From CAYQDF01 sp964416175 (lineage in GTDB: Bacteria > Chloroflexota > Anaerolineae > Anaerolineales > UBA4823): a stretch of DNA of 35,584 bases. The translations under genes were made by a program, and so were the position numbers. How positions within the stretch are numbered: the stretch's first letter is position 1; every line of letters starts with the position of its first letter. The notes beneath the pieces are model-generated. The model worked only from the letters and a program-made list of their open reading frames with translations. It did not search any database and had not been told where the DNA came from. The stretch covers positions 1 through 35,584 of the forward strand of contig CAYQDF010000023.1 in the NCBI GenBank assembly GCA_964416175.1, in the 5' to 3' direction. This document shows positions 16,182 through 24,511 of the stretch, in pieces.

Positions 16182-17042
16182 TCAGCCGTCCAACACCGTC
16201 CTCTTCATCCTTTCGAGGAGGGGTCGGGGATCGACAAGGTGCTTTCTCCACCATTTGGGCGCTTCAGGTAGACCGAAAGCCAGCCCCATTAATTCCGTGA
16301 AATAGAAAACCGGCATCCCTGCGGATCGTACCTGACGCATTTCCAGGTTGACCTGGCAAAGCGGGCAGGCAGTGACCATCGCTTCAGCGCCCGCCTCACG
16401 GGCGGCTGCCACCAGCTTGCCGACCAGTTCTTTCACGAGCTGCGGTCGGCTCAGGGACAGGCTACCTCCGCAGCATTCGGAAGCATAAGACCAGGGTCTG
16501 ACTTCGGCGCCTAGCGCATCCAGGATGGCTCCCATGATCTGGGGATCATCTGGATCGTCGAACTGCGTGATGTACGGTGGGCGCAGGAGGAGGCATCCAT
16601 AATATGGGACGACCTTAAGCCCGTTCAGGGGATGCTTAACGCGTGACCGGACGCGCTCCAGTCCATAATCTTCGTAGAGGACTGCCAGGAGGGGACGGAT
16701 GGAGAGATCGCCGCTGTATTCGAACCCGATCATCTTTTCCATCTCAATCCGGCTCCGTGGATCCGATCGCAGGGTGTAGTCCGCCCCTTTTAACCGGTTG
16801 TAGCAGGCCGCGCAGGGTGTGACGAGGTCCTTGCCCATCTCCTGGGCCAGGGCGAGATTTCGAGCGGGCAGAGCCAGAGCGAGATCGGGATTGAGCGAGT
16901 GTGCTGAGGAAGCGCCGCAGCAGTTCCAGTCCGGAACCTCGACGAGCTCGAGTCCCAGGTACCGGAATACTGCCTCGATGGACAGGCTGTATTCGAGGCC
17001 GGTCGAGTGCAGGCTGCAGCCGGGATAATACGCGTAAGGCAT
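16182..17042 (-). CDS. hdrB: Heterodisulfide reductase subunit B-like
   Basis: A 286-residue HdrB with two CCG cysteine-rich domains: YYPGCSLHSTG, DWNCCGASSAHS and TPCAACYNRL in the first; PYYGCLLLRPPY, SECCGGSLSLS and TACPLCQVNLE in the second. In methanogen HdrB these bind two non-cubane [4Fe-4S] clusters forming the disulfide-reducing site. ATG at 17042 lies one base after the hdrC stop and has GGAG eight bases upstream; a longer frame would overlap hdrC. It is 58 nt upstream of the giant hdrA. The motif set is intact, so thiol-disulfide chemistry is plausible. The physiological disulfide is unknown. Confidence 0.92.
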   Translation of the reverse strand: MPYAYYPGCSLHSTGLEYSLSIEAVFRYLGLELVEVPDWNCCGASSAHSLNPDLALALPARNLALAQEMGKDLVTPCAACYNRLKGADYTLRSDPRSRIEMEKMIGFEYSGDLSIRPLLAVLYEDYGLERVRSRVKHPLNGLKVVPYYGCLLLRPPYITQFDDPDDPQIMGAILDALGAEVRPWSYASECCGGSLSLSRPQLVKELVGKLVAAAREAGAEAMVTACPLCQVNLEMRQVRSAGMPVFYFTELMGLAFGLPEAPKWWRKHLVDPRPLLERMKRTVLDG

Positions 17043-17043
17043 G

Positions 17044-17568
17044 TCATCTGCTCCTGTTGAAAAGCGCGCGTACCTTTCCGGCACCACGCGTGCGCTCCGG
17101 CAGGATGGGCACCTTCCCGCGCAGGAAGAGCCTGATGCCCGCATCCATGTCTTGCAGGATCGGGATTCTGGAGAGGATCTTGAACAACCCCAGTAATGCT
17201 GCTTCGTGTGAACGGCCCAGGTGCTTCACGACTCCCAGGAAAAGCCGGTGAAAGAGCAGGGCGTCCGGCTCCCCGACACGATACCTTTCAGCAACCGCCA
17301 GCTGCCGGAGGGCATCCATCACGGCGGCGATATCGATGTCGTTTGGGCAGCGGGTGGCGCAGGTGAAGCAGCCTGCGCACAGCCAGATGTCGCTGCTCTC
17401 CAAGACTTCCTCAACCTGGTTCAAGGCGACCATACGCAACAGCCGATCCGGCCCGTAATCCATTGCCGGCAGGACTGGGCAGCCAGCCGTGCACTTGTGG
17501 CAGTGATAGCAGAGCCCTACCTGCTCCCCGGATCGGCGGTTGATTTCGCTGGCTAGATCGTCGATCAT
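17044..17568 (-). CDS. hdrC: Heterodisulfide reductase subunit C-like
   Basis: A 174-residue HdrC with two [4Fe-4S] motifs, CYHCHKCTAGCP and CAGCFTCATRCP, then a helical C-terminus. It wires HdrA to HdrB. The ATG at 17568 has AAGGA eight bases upstream; an upstream GTG at 17586 is a weaker alternative. The gene ends one base before hdrB starts, so the two are surely cotranscribed, and lies 35 nt after the histidine kinase gene. The split HdrC+HdrB here contrasts with the fused HdrD-type protein at 5821-6948. Confidence 0.92.
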   Translation of the reverse strand: MIDDLASEINRRSGEQVGLCYHCHKCTAGCPVLPAMDYGPDRLLRMVALNQVEEVLESSDIWLCAGCFTCATRCPNDIDIAAVMDALRQLAVAERYRVGEPDALLFHRLFLGVVKHLGRSHEAALLGLFKILSRIPILQDMDAGIRLFLRGKVPILPERTRGAGKVRALFNRSR

Positions 17569-17603
17569 CGAAGTCTTCCTTATCACCCGGTTGTTGCTCG
17601 GAC

Positions 17604-19541
17604 TTAGAACCCTTGAGGTAATGCCCTCTCAGCCTCATCGACAACGGCGAGCGGGAGGGTCACCGTGAATCGGCTCCCCACGCCGGGCTTGCTGTCGACG
17701 GCGATGCGCCCGCCGAAGCGGGTGACAATATCCTTGACGATGGTGAGCCCCAGGCCGGTGCCCTCGTGTTCGATCTCTCTGGCATTCGGTGCCCTGTAAA
17801 ATTCCTCAAATATGTGCCCAAGAGATTCTTCCGGGATGCCAATGCCTGTATCTTCCACGCCAATCTGCACTTCGTCGTCCGCGCAGACAACGGAGACGGC
17901 CACCTTACCGCCGGCAGGTGTGTACTTGATGGCATTGGAGATCAGATTGTCCAGGATGCGATCGATCCCTTCCGTGGTTGCCATCACGACCGGGTAACGC
18001 TGAGGACAGTCAGACTTTATTTCCAGTGTCAGGTTTTTTTCGTGGGCAGAGAGCTCGAAGCGCTTTACCACGCGCTCGACGCAGACTAACAGCGAGACCG
18101 ACTCCATTTCTGCGAATGCTTTGATGTCAGTCTTCCCGGCTGCCAGGTCGAGCAGGTCGTCGATCAGTTTTTGCAAAAACTCCACGCGACGGGTGGCGCG
18201 CTGGAGGATGTCTTTTTGTGGCGCAGTGATCGCCCCGGCGTATCCAGCCGTCAGGGTGCGGAGCAGGCTTTGGGTCACGCTGACCGGGGAACGCAGCTCG
18301 TGGGTGACGATCCGGATAAAGTTGCTCTTGGCTGCGTCAAGTTCCGCCACCGCCTGGAAAGCCATAGCGTTTTCAATCGCGATGCTACCCTGAGCAGCGA
18401 TGGCGAGCAGGAATTCCTCGTCCTCGGAATTGAACCGGTTCGGTTCAACAGCGTACGCCCGCAGGATACCGAGGGGACCGTCTTTGCCGATCAGAGGAGC
18501 GGAAAGCATTGACCGTATGCCCTCCTGTCTGGCATCCTCGGGATATTGGAGCAGGAGGCTGTTGTACACATCTGGAATGTTGACGACTTTCCCGGAAAGC
18601 ACTTCACGCGCCAGCGGATTGACCACTGCGTCCACCGGCCCCTTTTCCAGGTAAGCCTGACTCAAGCCATAAACTGCGACCGGCTCAAGACCCCGCCCGG
18701 ATTTATCCAGCAGCCGGATAGAACAGGCCCGGACGCCCATTGCTTCGGCTGTGCTTTTCACCAGGCGGTTGAGCACCTGTGCCAGCTCCAGGGTGGAGCT
18801 GACCGTGCGAGCCCCTTCGTTGAGCGCTTGCAGCCGGGAGGTGGCCCTTTGCAGCCGGCGACTCAGCTTGACCACATCCTCCTCGCGCTTGCGCAGCCGT
18901 TCGTGGATCGTGGTGGCAAGATAGGCTGATATCAGGCCCGTGCTGGCAAAGGCAGCGAGGGCTGTCCCGGTATAAAGAGTGTTGCGGTAGAGGGGCTGCC
19001 CCAGGAAGCCCCCGATCGTCACATGGGGGACCGCGCCAAAGTACTCCAGCAAAGTGATCCCCGAAACCAGCGCGATCGCCAGCAAGGCGTAAGCAAACGC
19101 GATGGATGGAGTGAAGAAGATCGAGGCAATGATGATGTGAAAAATGAAGAACAACAGGAGCGGGCTCTCAATGCCGCCGGAGAAATGGATCAACAACGCC
19201 ATTGCCAGCCAGTCCAAGCCCACCTGCCATTTCGCCAGCCGGGCATACCGGCGGGTCGGAGCAGTGTCAGATGCCAGGTTGCGCTCGGCAATGAAAAAGA
19301 CCAGGTTATACGCGAGAATGCTGGCGCCGATGGTGTAAAGCGGGGCTGTGGGGAAGGTCAATGGAAAAAAAGTCCTGGCCAGCCAGGTAGCCAGGATCAC
19401 ACCCGCTCCCGCGATCCAGCGCAGGCGGATGAGCCAGGCAACGCTGGATACCAGTTCCGCCTCGACCAGGCTCCGCTCTTGACCATCGAACGCTGTTGCT
19501 GGCGAAGCGGATCTGTTCCCGGGGGGCGAGTGAAGTTCCAT
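17604..19541 (-). CDS. Membrane sensor histidine kinase with GAF domain, RegB-like sensor region
   Basis: A 645-residue kinase. About six membrane segments occupy residues 35-220, with the loop motif HFSGGIESPLLL near residue 120 recalling the quinone-linked GGxxNPF motif of RegB/PrrB. A short coiled region precedes a GAF domain (about 245-400). HisKA has THELRSP with His414 as the likely phosphoacceptor. The HATPase domain shows DNLISNAIKYTP, VEDTGIGIPEE and GTGLGLTIVK. It begins 4 nt after the receiver gene, so they form a two-component pair. Placement between hydrogenase and hdr genes suggests it reads the redox or quinone state for this operon, which is inference. The start lacks a strong ribosome site, so the first 20-30 polar residues are uncertain. 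Confidence 0.9.
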   Translation of the reverse strand: MELHSPPGNRSASPATAFDGQERSLVEAELVSSVAWLIRLRWIAGAGVILATWLARTFFPLTFPTAPLYTIGASILAYNLVFFIAERNLASDTAPTRRYARLAKWQVGLDWLAMALLIHFSGGIESPLLLFFIFHIIIASIFFTPSIAFAYALLAIALVSGITLLEYFGAVPHVTIGGFLGQPLYRNTLYTGTALAAFASTGLISAYLATTIHERLRKREEDVVKLSRRLQRATSRLQALNEGARTVSSTLELAQVLNRLVKSTAEAMGVRACSIRLLDKSGRGLEPVAVYGLSQAYLEKGPVDAVVNPLAREVLSGKVVNIPDVYNSLLLQYPEDARQEGIRSMLSAPLIGKDGPLGILRAYAVEPNRFNSEDEEFLLAIAAQGSIAIENAMAFQAVAELDAAKSNFIRIVTHELRSPVSVTQSLLRTLTAGYAGAITAPQKDILQRATRRVEFLQKLIDDLLDLAAGKTDIKAFAEMESVSLLVCVERVVKRFELSAHEKNLTLEIKSDCPQRYPVVMATTEGIDRILDNLISNAIKYTPAGGKVAVSVVCADDEVQIGVEDTGIGIPEESLGHIFEEFYRAPNAREIEHEGTGLGLTIVKDIVTRFGGRIAVDSKPGVGSRFTVTLPLAVVDEAERALPQGF

Positions 19542-19545
19542 GGGA

Positions 19546-19950
19546 TTACTGACCGTTTAACAGCTCTTGTACTTTCTTCAGCAAGGTATCTGGATCAACC
19601 GGTTTTTCAATGAAGGTCTCGACAGGCAGATAATCCGCGTCGGGCGCGAAGCGCAGGGGAGTGGTGCTGTGGATGGCGGTCAGCATGATGATCGGCGTCT
19701 GGCGGAATTGCTTGAACTCCGAAGCCGGATCCGGGCTGTGCAGCTCCAGTGCAACCTGGAATCCCGCGGTCGTGGTATCCATCATCACGTCGAGGATGAT
19801 CAGGTCTGGATTGATCTCTTTGATGCGGGCCAGGGCGTCTGAACTGTTGACGGCTTCCTGGACTTCGTAGCCGGCGGATTCCAGCGGTAGCCGAAGGGCC
19901 AGGCGCTGATCTGGATCGTCATCGATCAATAAGATTCGCTTGTTATCCAT
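19546..19950 (-). CDS. Single-domain response regulator (CheY-like receiver)
   Basis: A 134-residue receiver with no output domain. The acidic pocket is IDDDPDQ (Asp10-12), the phosphoacceptor is Asp54 in LIILDVMMD, and IIMLTA and FIEKPVD supply the conserved Thr and Lys. It sits 4 nt before the histidine kinase and 14 nt after the hydrogenase protease gene. Without a DNA-binding part it must act by protein contact or in a phosphorelay; no partner regulator is visible nearby. The loop after MMD is a few residues longer than usual (TTTAGFQVALELHSPDPASE). Confidence 0.92.
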   Translation of the reverse strand: MDNKRILLIDDDPDQRLALRLPLESAGYEVQEAVNSSDALARIKEINPDLIILDVMMDTTTAGFQVALELHSPDPASEFKQFRQTPIIMLTAIHSTTPLRFAPDADYLPVETFIEKPVDPDTLLKKVQELLNGQ

Positions 19951-19964
19951 GTCCTATCCTTCCA

Positions 19965-20465
19965 CTACATGATCTCGCGCAGGATATCGTCGACCAGCCC
20001 GCCGAGTGCGCGTCTAACCGATGGGCTGATCTCCGTCCCCGGCTCGCACCGTTCCGGCTCGATCCCATACAAAACGATCTCATCCGGGAGCAGGTTTAGG
20101 GCCTCTGCCAGGGCCAGGCCGGTTGCCAGGTCTGGCGCATGGGATGACAGGATCTCGCCGGCGGCGATAAGCCTGACTTCTTCGAGGCAGAAACGCCGGC
20201 GGGTGCCTGGTTTGAGACCCATCATGACGGCATCGATCAGGATCACACGCGGCCAGCCGGCGATCCAATTCGGGAGCTCCCAGCCTGGTGTGCCGGCCGG
20301 GAGCGCCTTCACGCCCGCCGGCAGCTGCCTGGCGGCGAGCAGTTGAACAGCGTGATTCCCCAGGCCGTCATCCCCGCAGAGCGGGTTGCCCAGGCCCAGG
20401 ATGAGGGTCTGTTTTGGCTGGCTGCCTGCCTCGGTCCTTTGATCGCGAAGCGCCTGGCAGGTCAT
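19965..20465 (-). CDS. [NiFe] hydrogenase maturation protease
   Basis: A 166-residue HycI/HoxW/HybD-family endopeptidase that trims the C-terminus of the hydrogenase large subunit after Ni insertion. The motif LGLGNPLCGDDGLG carries the first metal-binding acidic residue; VILIDAVMMG supplies the second Asp, and a His in SSHAPDLATG is the likely third ligand. Its ATG overlaps the hydA stop by 4 nt (ATGA) with a GGAGGAGG-type ribosome site, so it is translationally coupled to its substrate gene. No hyp genes (hypA-F) are in the window and must lie elsewhere. Confidence 0.92.
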   Translation of the reverse strand: MTCQALRDQRTEAGSQPKQTLILGLGNPLCGDDGLGNHAVQLLAARQLPAGVKALPAGTPGWELPNWIAGWPRVILIDAVMMGLKPGTRRRFCLEEVRLIAAGEILSSHAPDLATGLALAEALNLLPDEIVLYGIEPERCEPGTEISPSVRRALGGLVDDILREIM

Positions 20466-21763
20466 CTGCCTCCTCCTTGCTGGGGATCGAGCTTCAAGAC
20501 ATGCACAGAGCAGGAAATGCACGGGTCATAAGCCCGGACCAGCATCTCCAGGTCAAGCTGCATAGCCGAGTCCGTTTTATCCAGGATGTGCGGCACGAGG
20601 CTGCGCATGTCGGCTTCGAGGTTTGCCAGGTTCTGGTTGGTGGGGATGATGCAGTTGGCGGCGGTTATCTTTCCATCCTCGCCAATCGAGTAGTGGTGGA
20701 AGAGTGTGCCGCGGGGCACTTCGCAGGCCCCAACCCCTTCTCCGCTCTTGCGCCTGGGTGGGGTTGGGTTTTCGGGCTGGAGGCCGCGCGCGATCAGTCG
20801 GTCCAGAATCTCTATCGAGTCTTCCACGCAGTGGACGATCTCCACCACCTGGGCTGCGGTATTCAAGTAGGGGTTAGTGACTTTAGGTTCAAGCCCCAGG
20901 GCTGCGGCGGCGTTTTTGGCGCGCGGGTGGAGTTGGGCATAATTGTTGTTAAAGCGCGCCAGCGCGCCCACCATGTACGATTCTCTTTGGTGGCGGGTGT
21001 GTTTTGCAGTAGAGTGCCGAACTAGGTGTTCGTTCGTCAGCTGCCGGTATTCCTCCACCGGCAGGCGCGCCCCATCGCTGGTAACGATCTCGCCGTCGAT
21101 GAATGCGTATTCGTCGGGTTTCGTCAGGGAGACGTACTCCGTTTCCCGCTCGAATTCGGGCCAGGTCAAGGAGGAGAACAGAGCGACAGTCTCGTCGACA
21201 TCGGCGCGGGCTGTGATCAGCCTGTGGCGGAGCTCTTCCAGCTCTCTGCGCTCGGGGAGGTGGGTGAAGCCGCCCACCGTCATGGCAATCGGGTGAGTGT
21301 GCCTTCCGGAGACCACGGCGCAGATATCTCCGGATAATTTCTTCATCCGCAAAGCGCGCAGGACGATATCCGGGTGGCTGGTGGCAAGCGGGATCACGCT
21401 GCCGACTCCCAGGAAATCGGGAGCTACCAGCATGTACGCGTGCAGAATGTGGCTGTCCAGGATCTCTCCGTGGAAAGTCAATTTGCGGAGCAGCCGGGTC
21501 TGTTCGCTGAGTTCCACATCGAGCGCTTTCTCAGTAGCCCGCAGAGAGGTCGTGGCATGCCCGGTTGCACAGATGCCGCAGATGCGGCTGGTGATGTGCG
21601 AGGCTTCCTGGTAAGGACGTCCGAGCAGCATGGCCTCGAAGAAACGCGGCGTTTCAGTGACATCGAAGCGACATTGTTTGAGCTTCCCGTCTGCCACTTC
21701 AACGACGATGTCTCCATGGCCTTCGACTCGCGTCACGTGATGTACGTCGATGCGTTTATTCAC
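20462..21763 (-). CDS. hydA: [NiFe] hydrogenase large (alpha) subunit, group 3b type
   Basis: A 433-residue catalytic subunit. The N-terminal L1 region is TRVEGHGDI with ICGICATGHATTS, and the C-terminal L2 region is DPCISCSVHV; these four cysteines hold the Ni-Fe(CN)2CO site. The maturation protease is expected to cut after the His of DPCISCSVH, removing the last 12 residues. The HydB-HydG-HydD-HydA order is that of group 3b NAD(P)-linked bidirectional hydrogenases (sulfhydrogenases). Start: a GTG at 21763 overlaps the hydD stop by 8 nt and has GGAAGGG upstream; an ATG at 21793 would give 10 more residues but overlaps more. It is soluble, with no Tat signal. Confidence 0.93.
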   Translation of the reverse strand: MNKRIDVHHVTRVEGHGDIVVEVADGKLKQCRFDVTETPRFFEAMLLGRPYQEASHITSRICGICATGHATTSLRATEKALDVELSEQTRLLRKLTFHGEILDSHILHAYMLVAPDFLGVGSVIPLATSHPDIVLRALRMKKLSGDICAVVSGRHTHPIAMTVGGFTHLPERRELEELRHRLITARADVDETVALFSSLTWPEFERETEYVSLTKPDEYAFIDGEIVTSDGARLPVEEYRQLTNEHLVRHSTAKHTRHQRESYMVGALARFNNNYAQLHPRAKNAAAALGLEPKVTNPYLNTAAQVVEIVHCVEDSIEILDRLIARGLQPENPTPPRRKSGEGVGACEVPRGTLFHHYSIGEDGKITAANCIIPTNQNLANLEADMRSLVPHILDKTDSAMQLDLEMLVRAYDPCISCSVHVLKLDPQQGGGR

Positions 21764-22532
21764 GTTGCCCTTCCTTCTCCAACAGCTGCGCACGGACCTG
21801 ATAGGTTGTAAACAGAGAATACATCGATTTGACCTGGTCGATGGACAGGTCGTGCTCTGCCAGCACTTGGCGCATCGACTCGTCGTTCGGATTGGTGATG
21901 AAACCGCGACAGGCTTCGCAGGACTGCCCGTACGTCGGGCAAATCGCTTTGCAGCCGGCCCGGGTCACCGGCCCCATGCAGACCTTTCCCCGGGTGAACA
22001 GGCAGACGTTCTCCCGGAGCTTACATTCGACGCAGACCGGATAATCCGGGATCGGGGGCTTTTTGCCCAACAAGAGAGCCTTGACTACCGCGATGAACTC
22101 GTCCCGGTCGATCGGACAACCCGGGATGAAATAGTCCACCGGGATAATCGCGTCGATGGGGCGGGCGTCATAAGTCTCGTACCAGTCCGCCTGGTCGCCG
22201 TAAACGTAGCGGCGGACATCTTCCAAAGGATGCAGGTATTTGAGGGCATTGATCCCACCCAGGTGCGCACAGGCGCCCAATGCAACGACGACAGCAGCCT
22301 GCTCCCGAATAGCCCTGAGGCGGGCTTCGTCGCTCGCACGCGTGCAGGATCCTTCGATGAATGCGATGAGATAGTCTTCACCTTTCTCGCTCATGGCTTC
22401 GCGAAACTGGACAATGTCAACAGCCTGCAGCAGCTCTAAGTGGGTTTGCAAGGCATCGATGACCGTCAGCTGGCAGCCTTCGCAGGAGGTGAAATCGAAG
22501 AACGCAACTTTCGGCTTGCCGTCCTGGCTCAT
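21756..22532 (-). CDS. hydD: [NiFe] hydrogenase small (delta) subunit, group 3b type
   Basis: A 258-residue small subunit. N-terminal FTSCEGCQLTVID gives the proximal-cluster CxxC; further ligands are EGSCTR and PGCPID. The C-terminal half is cysteine-rich (CVECKLREN, VCLFTRGKVCMG, CKAICPTYGQSCEAC), for medial and distal [4Fe-4S] clusters. It relays electrons from the Ni-Fe site to HydG/HydB. The ATG overlaps the hydG stop by 4 nt, and its own stop overlaps the hydA GTG by 8 nt, showing tight coupling. No signal peptide is present, so it is cytoplasmic. Confidence 0.93.
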   Translation of the reverse strand: MSQDGKPKVAFFDFTSCEGCQLTVIDALQTHLELLQAVDIVQFREAMSEKGEDYLIAFIEGSCTRASDEARLRAIREQAAVVVALGACAHLGGINALKYLHPLEDVRRYVYGDQADWYETYDARPIDAIIPVDYFIPGCPIDRDEFIAVVKALLLGKKPPIPDYPVCVECKLRENVCLFTRGKVCMGPVTRAGCKAICPTYGQSCEACRGFITNPNDESMRQVLAEHDLSIDQVKSMYSLFTTYQVRAQLLEKEGQRE

Positions 22533-23404
22533 AACGCCTCCTCCAGGCCCTTGATCTCACGGTAAGAGAAGACCGGTCCTGATTGGCAGGTGTAAATGTG
22601 GTTGATCTGACAGTGCCCGCACTTCCCCACGCCGCACTTCATGCGCCGTTCAAGAGAGAGGTAGATGTTGCCTTCTGAAAGCCCCTTACCCAGCATTTCC
22701 ATCAAGACGAACCGGTACATGACCGGAGGTCCGCAGGTCACAGCAACCGTGTTGCGCGGATTGATGGATATGTCTTTGAACAGGGTGGTGATCACCCCGA
22801 TGTGTCCTTTCCAGTTTTGATCTCCACGGTCGACGGTCAGGTGCAGCTCCAGGTCCTCTCTTTCTGCCCAGGCCTGGAGTTCCTCCTTGAACAGCAGCTC
22901 GTCCGGATTCCGTGCTCCGTAGAGAATGATTACCCGCCCGAATAAAGCCCGCTCATCCAGGACCTGGTTGATCAGGGAACGGAGGGGCGCCAGTCCAAGG
23001 CCGCCAGGGGCAAACAACATGTCCTTCCCGCGGAACTTCTCGATCGGGAATCCCCGTCCGAACGGGCCGCGCACACCGATCCTATCGCCCGGACCAAGGC
23101 GGTGGAGAGCGGTCGTGACATCTCCCACCTTGCGCACGCAGATCTCAAACACGCTGTTGCTGCGGCTTGGGGAACTACTGATGCTGATCGGCGCTTCGCC
23201 GATGCCCAGACAGGATATCGCCACGAACTGACCCGGTTTATGACCAAGGGACTTCCCATGAGGTAGTTCGATAGTGAAGAGATTCTCGAGGGCGGTCATC
23301 TTCCGGACGCTGACAATTCGCGCCTTTTCCGGAAGGAACAACTGGCTGCCGACGTTCAGAGTTTCTGTGATGGTTGGGTGCTCTCTGAGCATCATGACGG
23401 TCAT
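22529..23404 (-). CDS. hydG: Hydrogenase FAD/NAD(P)-binding gamma subunit
   Basis: A 291-residue ferredoxin-NADP reductase-like protein, the diaphorase of the group 3b enzyme. The FAD domain includes GDRIGVRGPFGRGFP; the NAD(P) domain starts at APGGLGLAPLRSLI; the C-terminal KCGVGKCGHCQI plus a later Cys in YTCQSGP bind a [2Fe-2S] cluster, as in dihydroorotate dehydrogenase electron-transfer subunits. It exchanges electrons between the hydrogenase and NAD(P)H. The ATG at 23404 overlaps the hydB stop by 4 nt and has GGGAG six bases upstream; the longer frame to 23497 lies within hydB and is rejected. Confidence 0.92.
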   Translation of the reverse strand: MTVMMLREHPTITETLNVGSQLFLPEKARIVSVRKMTALENLFTIELPHGKSLGHKPGQFVAISCLGIGEAPISISSSPSRSNSVFEICVRKVGDVTTALHRLGPGDRIGVRGPFGRGFPIEKFRGKDMLFAPGGLGLAPLRSLINQVLDERALFGRVIILYGARNPDELLFKEELQAWAEREDLELHLTVDRGDQNWKGHIGVITTLFKDISINPRNTVAVTCGPPVMYRFVLMEMLGKGLSEGNIYLSLERRMKCGVGKCGHCQINHIYTCQSGPVFSYREIKGLEEAL

Positions 23405-24462
23405 GGTACACTCCCAGCTTCTTGTTGCCGGTTCAGCTCGTTGAATACGCTCACCGGAGTGATGTCGACCAGGCACGCGCGCGCACATCGCCCGCATCCG
23501 ACGCAGCCGAGGTGGTGGTGGGCTTCGAGGATGTATTTGCCTTTCCGCATGAAGCGGTGCCGCTGGCGCAGAGCTTTGCTCTTGCGGAAGTTATGGCCTC
23601 CAGCGACCGTGGCGAATTCGTCGAGCTGGCATGAATCCCAGACCCGGATGCGTTGACCGCGCTGCAGGTCGAGTTCCACCTCGTCCTGCACGTCGAAGCA
23701 GAAGCAGGTCGGGCAGACGTTGGTGCAGGCAGCGCAAGCCAGGCAGCGCTCGCCCAACTCGTTCCAGAGGGGGCTCTTCATGCTCAGGCTGAGCAACGAC
23801 GGCAGGTCGCTGACGTCGAAATCCAGGCGGTAGGGGAACTTGGGCCACTTTTCGCTCAGCACCTGGTTAAGCCGGTGCATCGTTTCCTGGGAGGCGGGTT
23901 GGAACTGCGCGTACCTGTTGAGCAGCTCCTCTCCTGCTTCGGTCCCGGAGTCGATGGTGTAGGCCTCGCCCAGGTCGATGAGGTGCAGGTCAAAGCCCTC
24001 ATCGGCGGTCAACGTCCCCATCGATTTGCAGAAGGAATTTTCGTCGCAGGGGGAAAGACACTCCACGCTAACGATCAATGTGTTCCGCCGCCGGTTTAAG
24101 TAATTCGGGTCTGGATATCCGGTCGCGAAGACCGAGTCGAGGAGCTGTATTGCGTGCAAATCACAGGTGTGGACGCCAAAGATCACGGTGGGTCTCTCTG
24201 GCTGTATCGAATTAATCTCTCCACCGTTGGAACGATTGAAGGTGAACAGCACTTCTTTTGGAGGTAAAAGGTATTTCTTCGGCGGCAAGATTGTGGTGGT
24301 GTACGCCAGCTGCAAATCTGCCGGGTCGGTTATCTCGGCAAAAGCGTAATGGCCGTTCTTCTCCACCGGTCCCACCACGCGGTAATCCTGGATCAGGTTC
24401 AGGATGAAGGTGTTGAGATCACTTTTCTGGATGACGGTCAGGCTCACGGTCCACTTCCTCAT
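23401..24462 (-). CDS. hydB: Hydrogenase iron-sulfur beta subunit
   Basis: About 353 residues, first gene of the hydrogenase operon. The N-terminal domain has the family segment FGVHTCDLHAIQLLD; the C-terminus has two 4Fe-4S regions, CLACAACTNVCPTCFCFD and CVGCGRCARACL. In Pyrococcus sulfhydrogenase I this subunit links HydG to the small subunit. Two starts are possible: the ATG at 24462, or an in-frame GTG at 24447 with GAGGAAG six bases upstream, which has the better ribosome site. A promoter is predicted about 70-100 nt upstream. Confidence 0.9.
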   Translation of the reverse strand: MRKWTVSLTVIQKSDLNTFILNLIQDYRVVGPVEKNGHYAFAEITDPADLQLAYTTTILPPKKYLLPPKEVLFTFNRSNGGEINSIQPERPTVIFGVHTCDLHAIQLLDSVFATGYPDPNYLNRRRNTLIVSVECLSPCDENSFCKSMGTLTADEGFDLHLIDLGEAYTIDSGTEAGEELLNRYAQFQPASQETMHRLNQVLSEKWPKFPYRLDFDVSDLPSLLSLSMKSPLWNELGERCLACAACTNVCPTCFCFDVQDEVELDLQRGQRIRVWDSCQLDEFATVAGGHNFRKSKALRQRHRFMRKGKYILEAHHHLGCVGCGRCARACLVDITPVSVFNELNRQQEAGSVP

Positions 24463-24511
24463 CAGGATTCCGGAATAGACGCGCGGTCTATCCAGGAGGA
24501 ATCGGATATAT

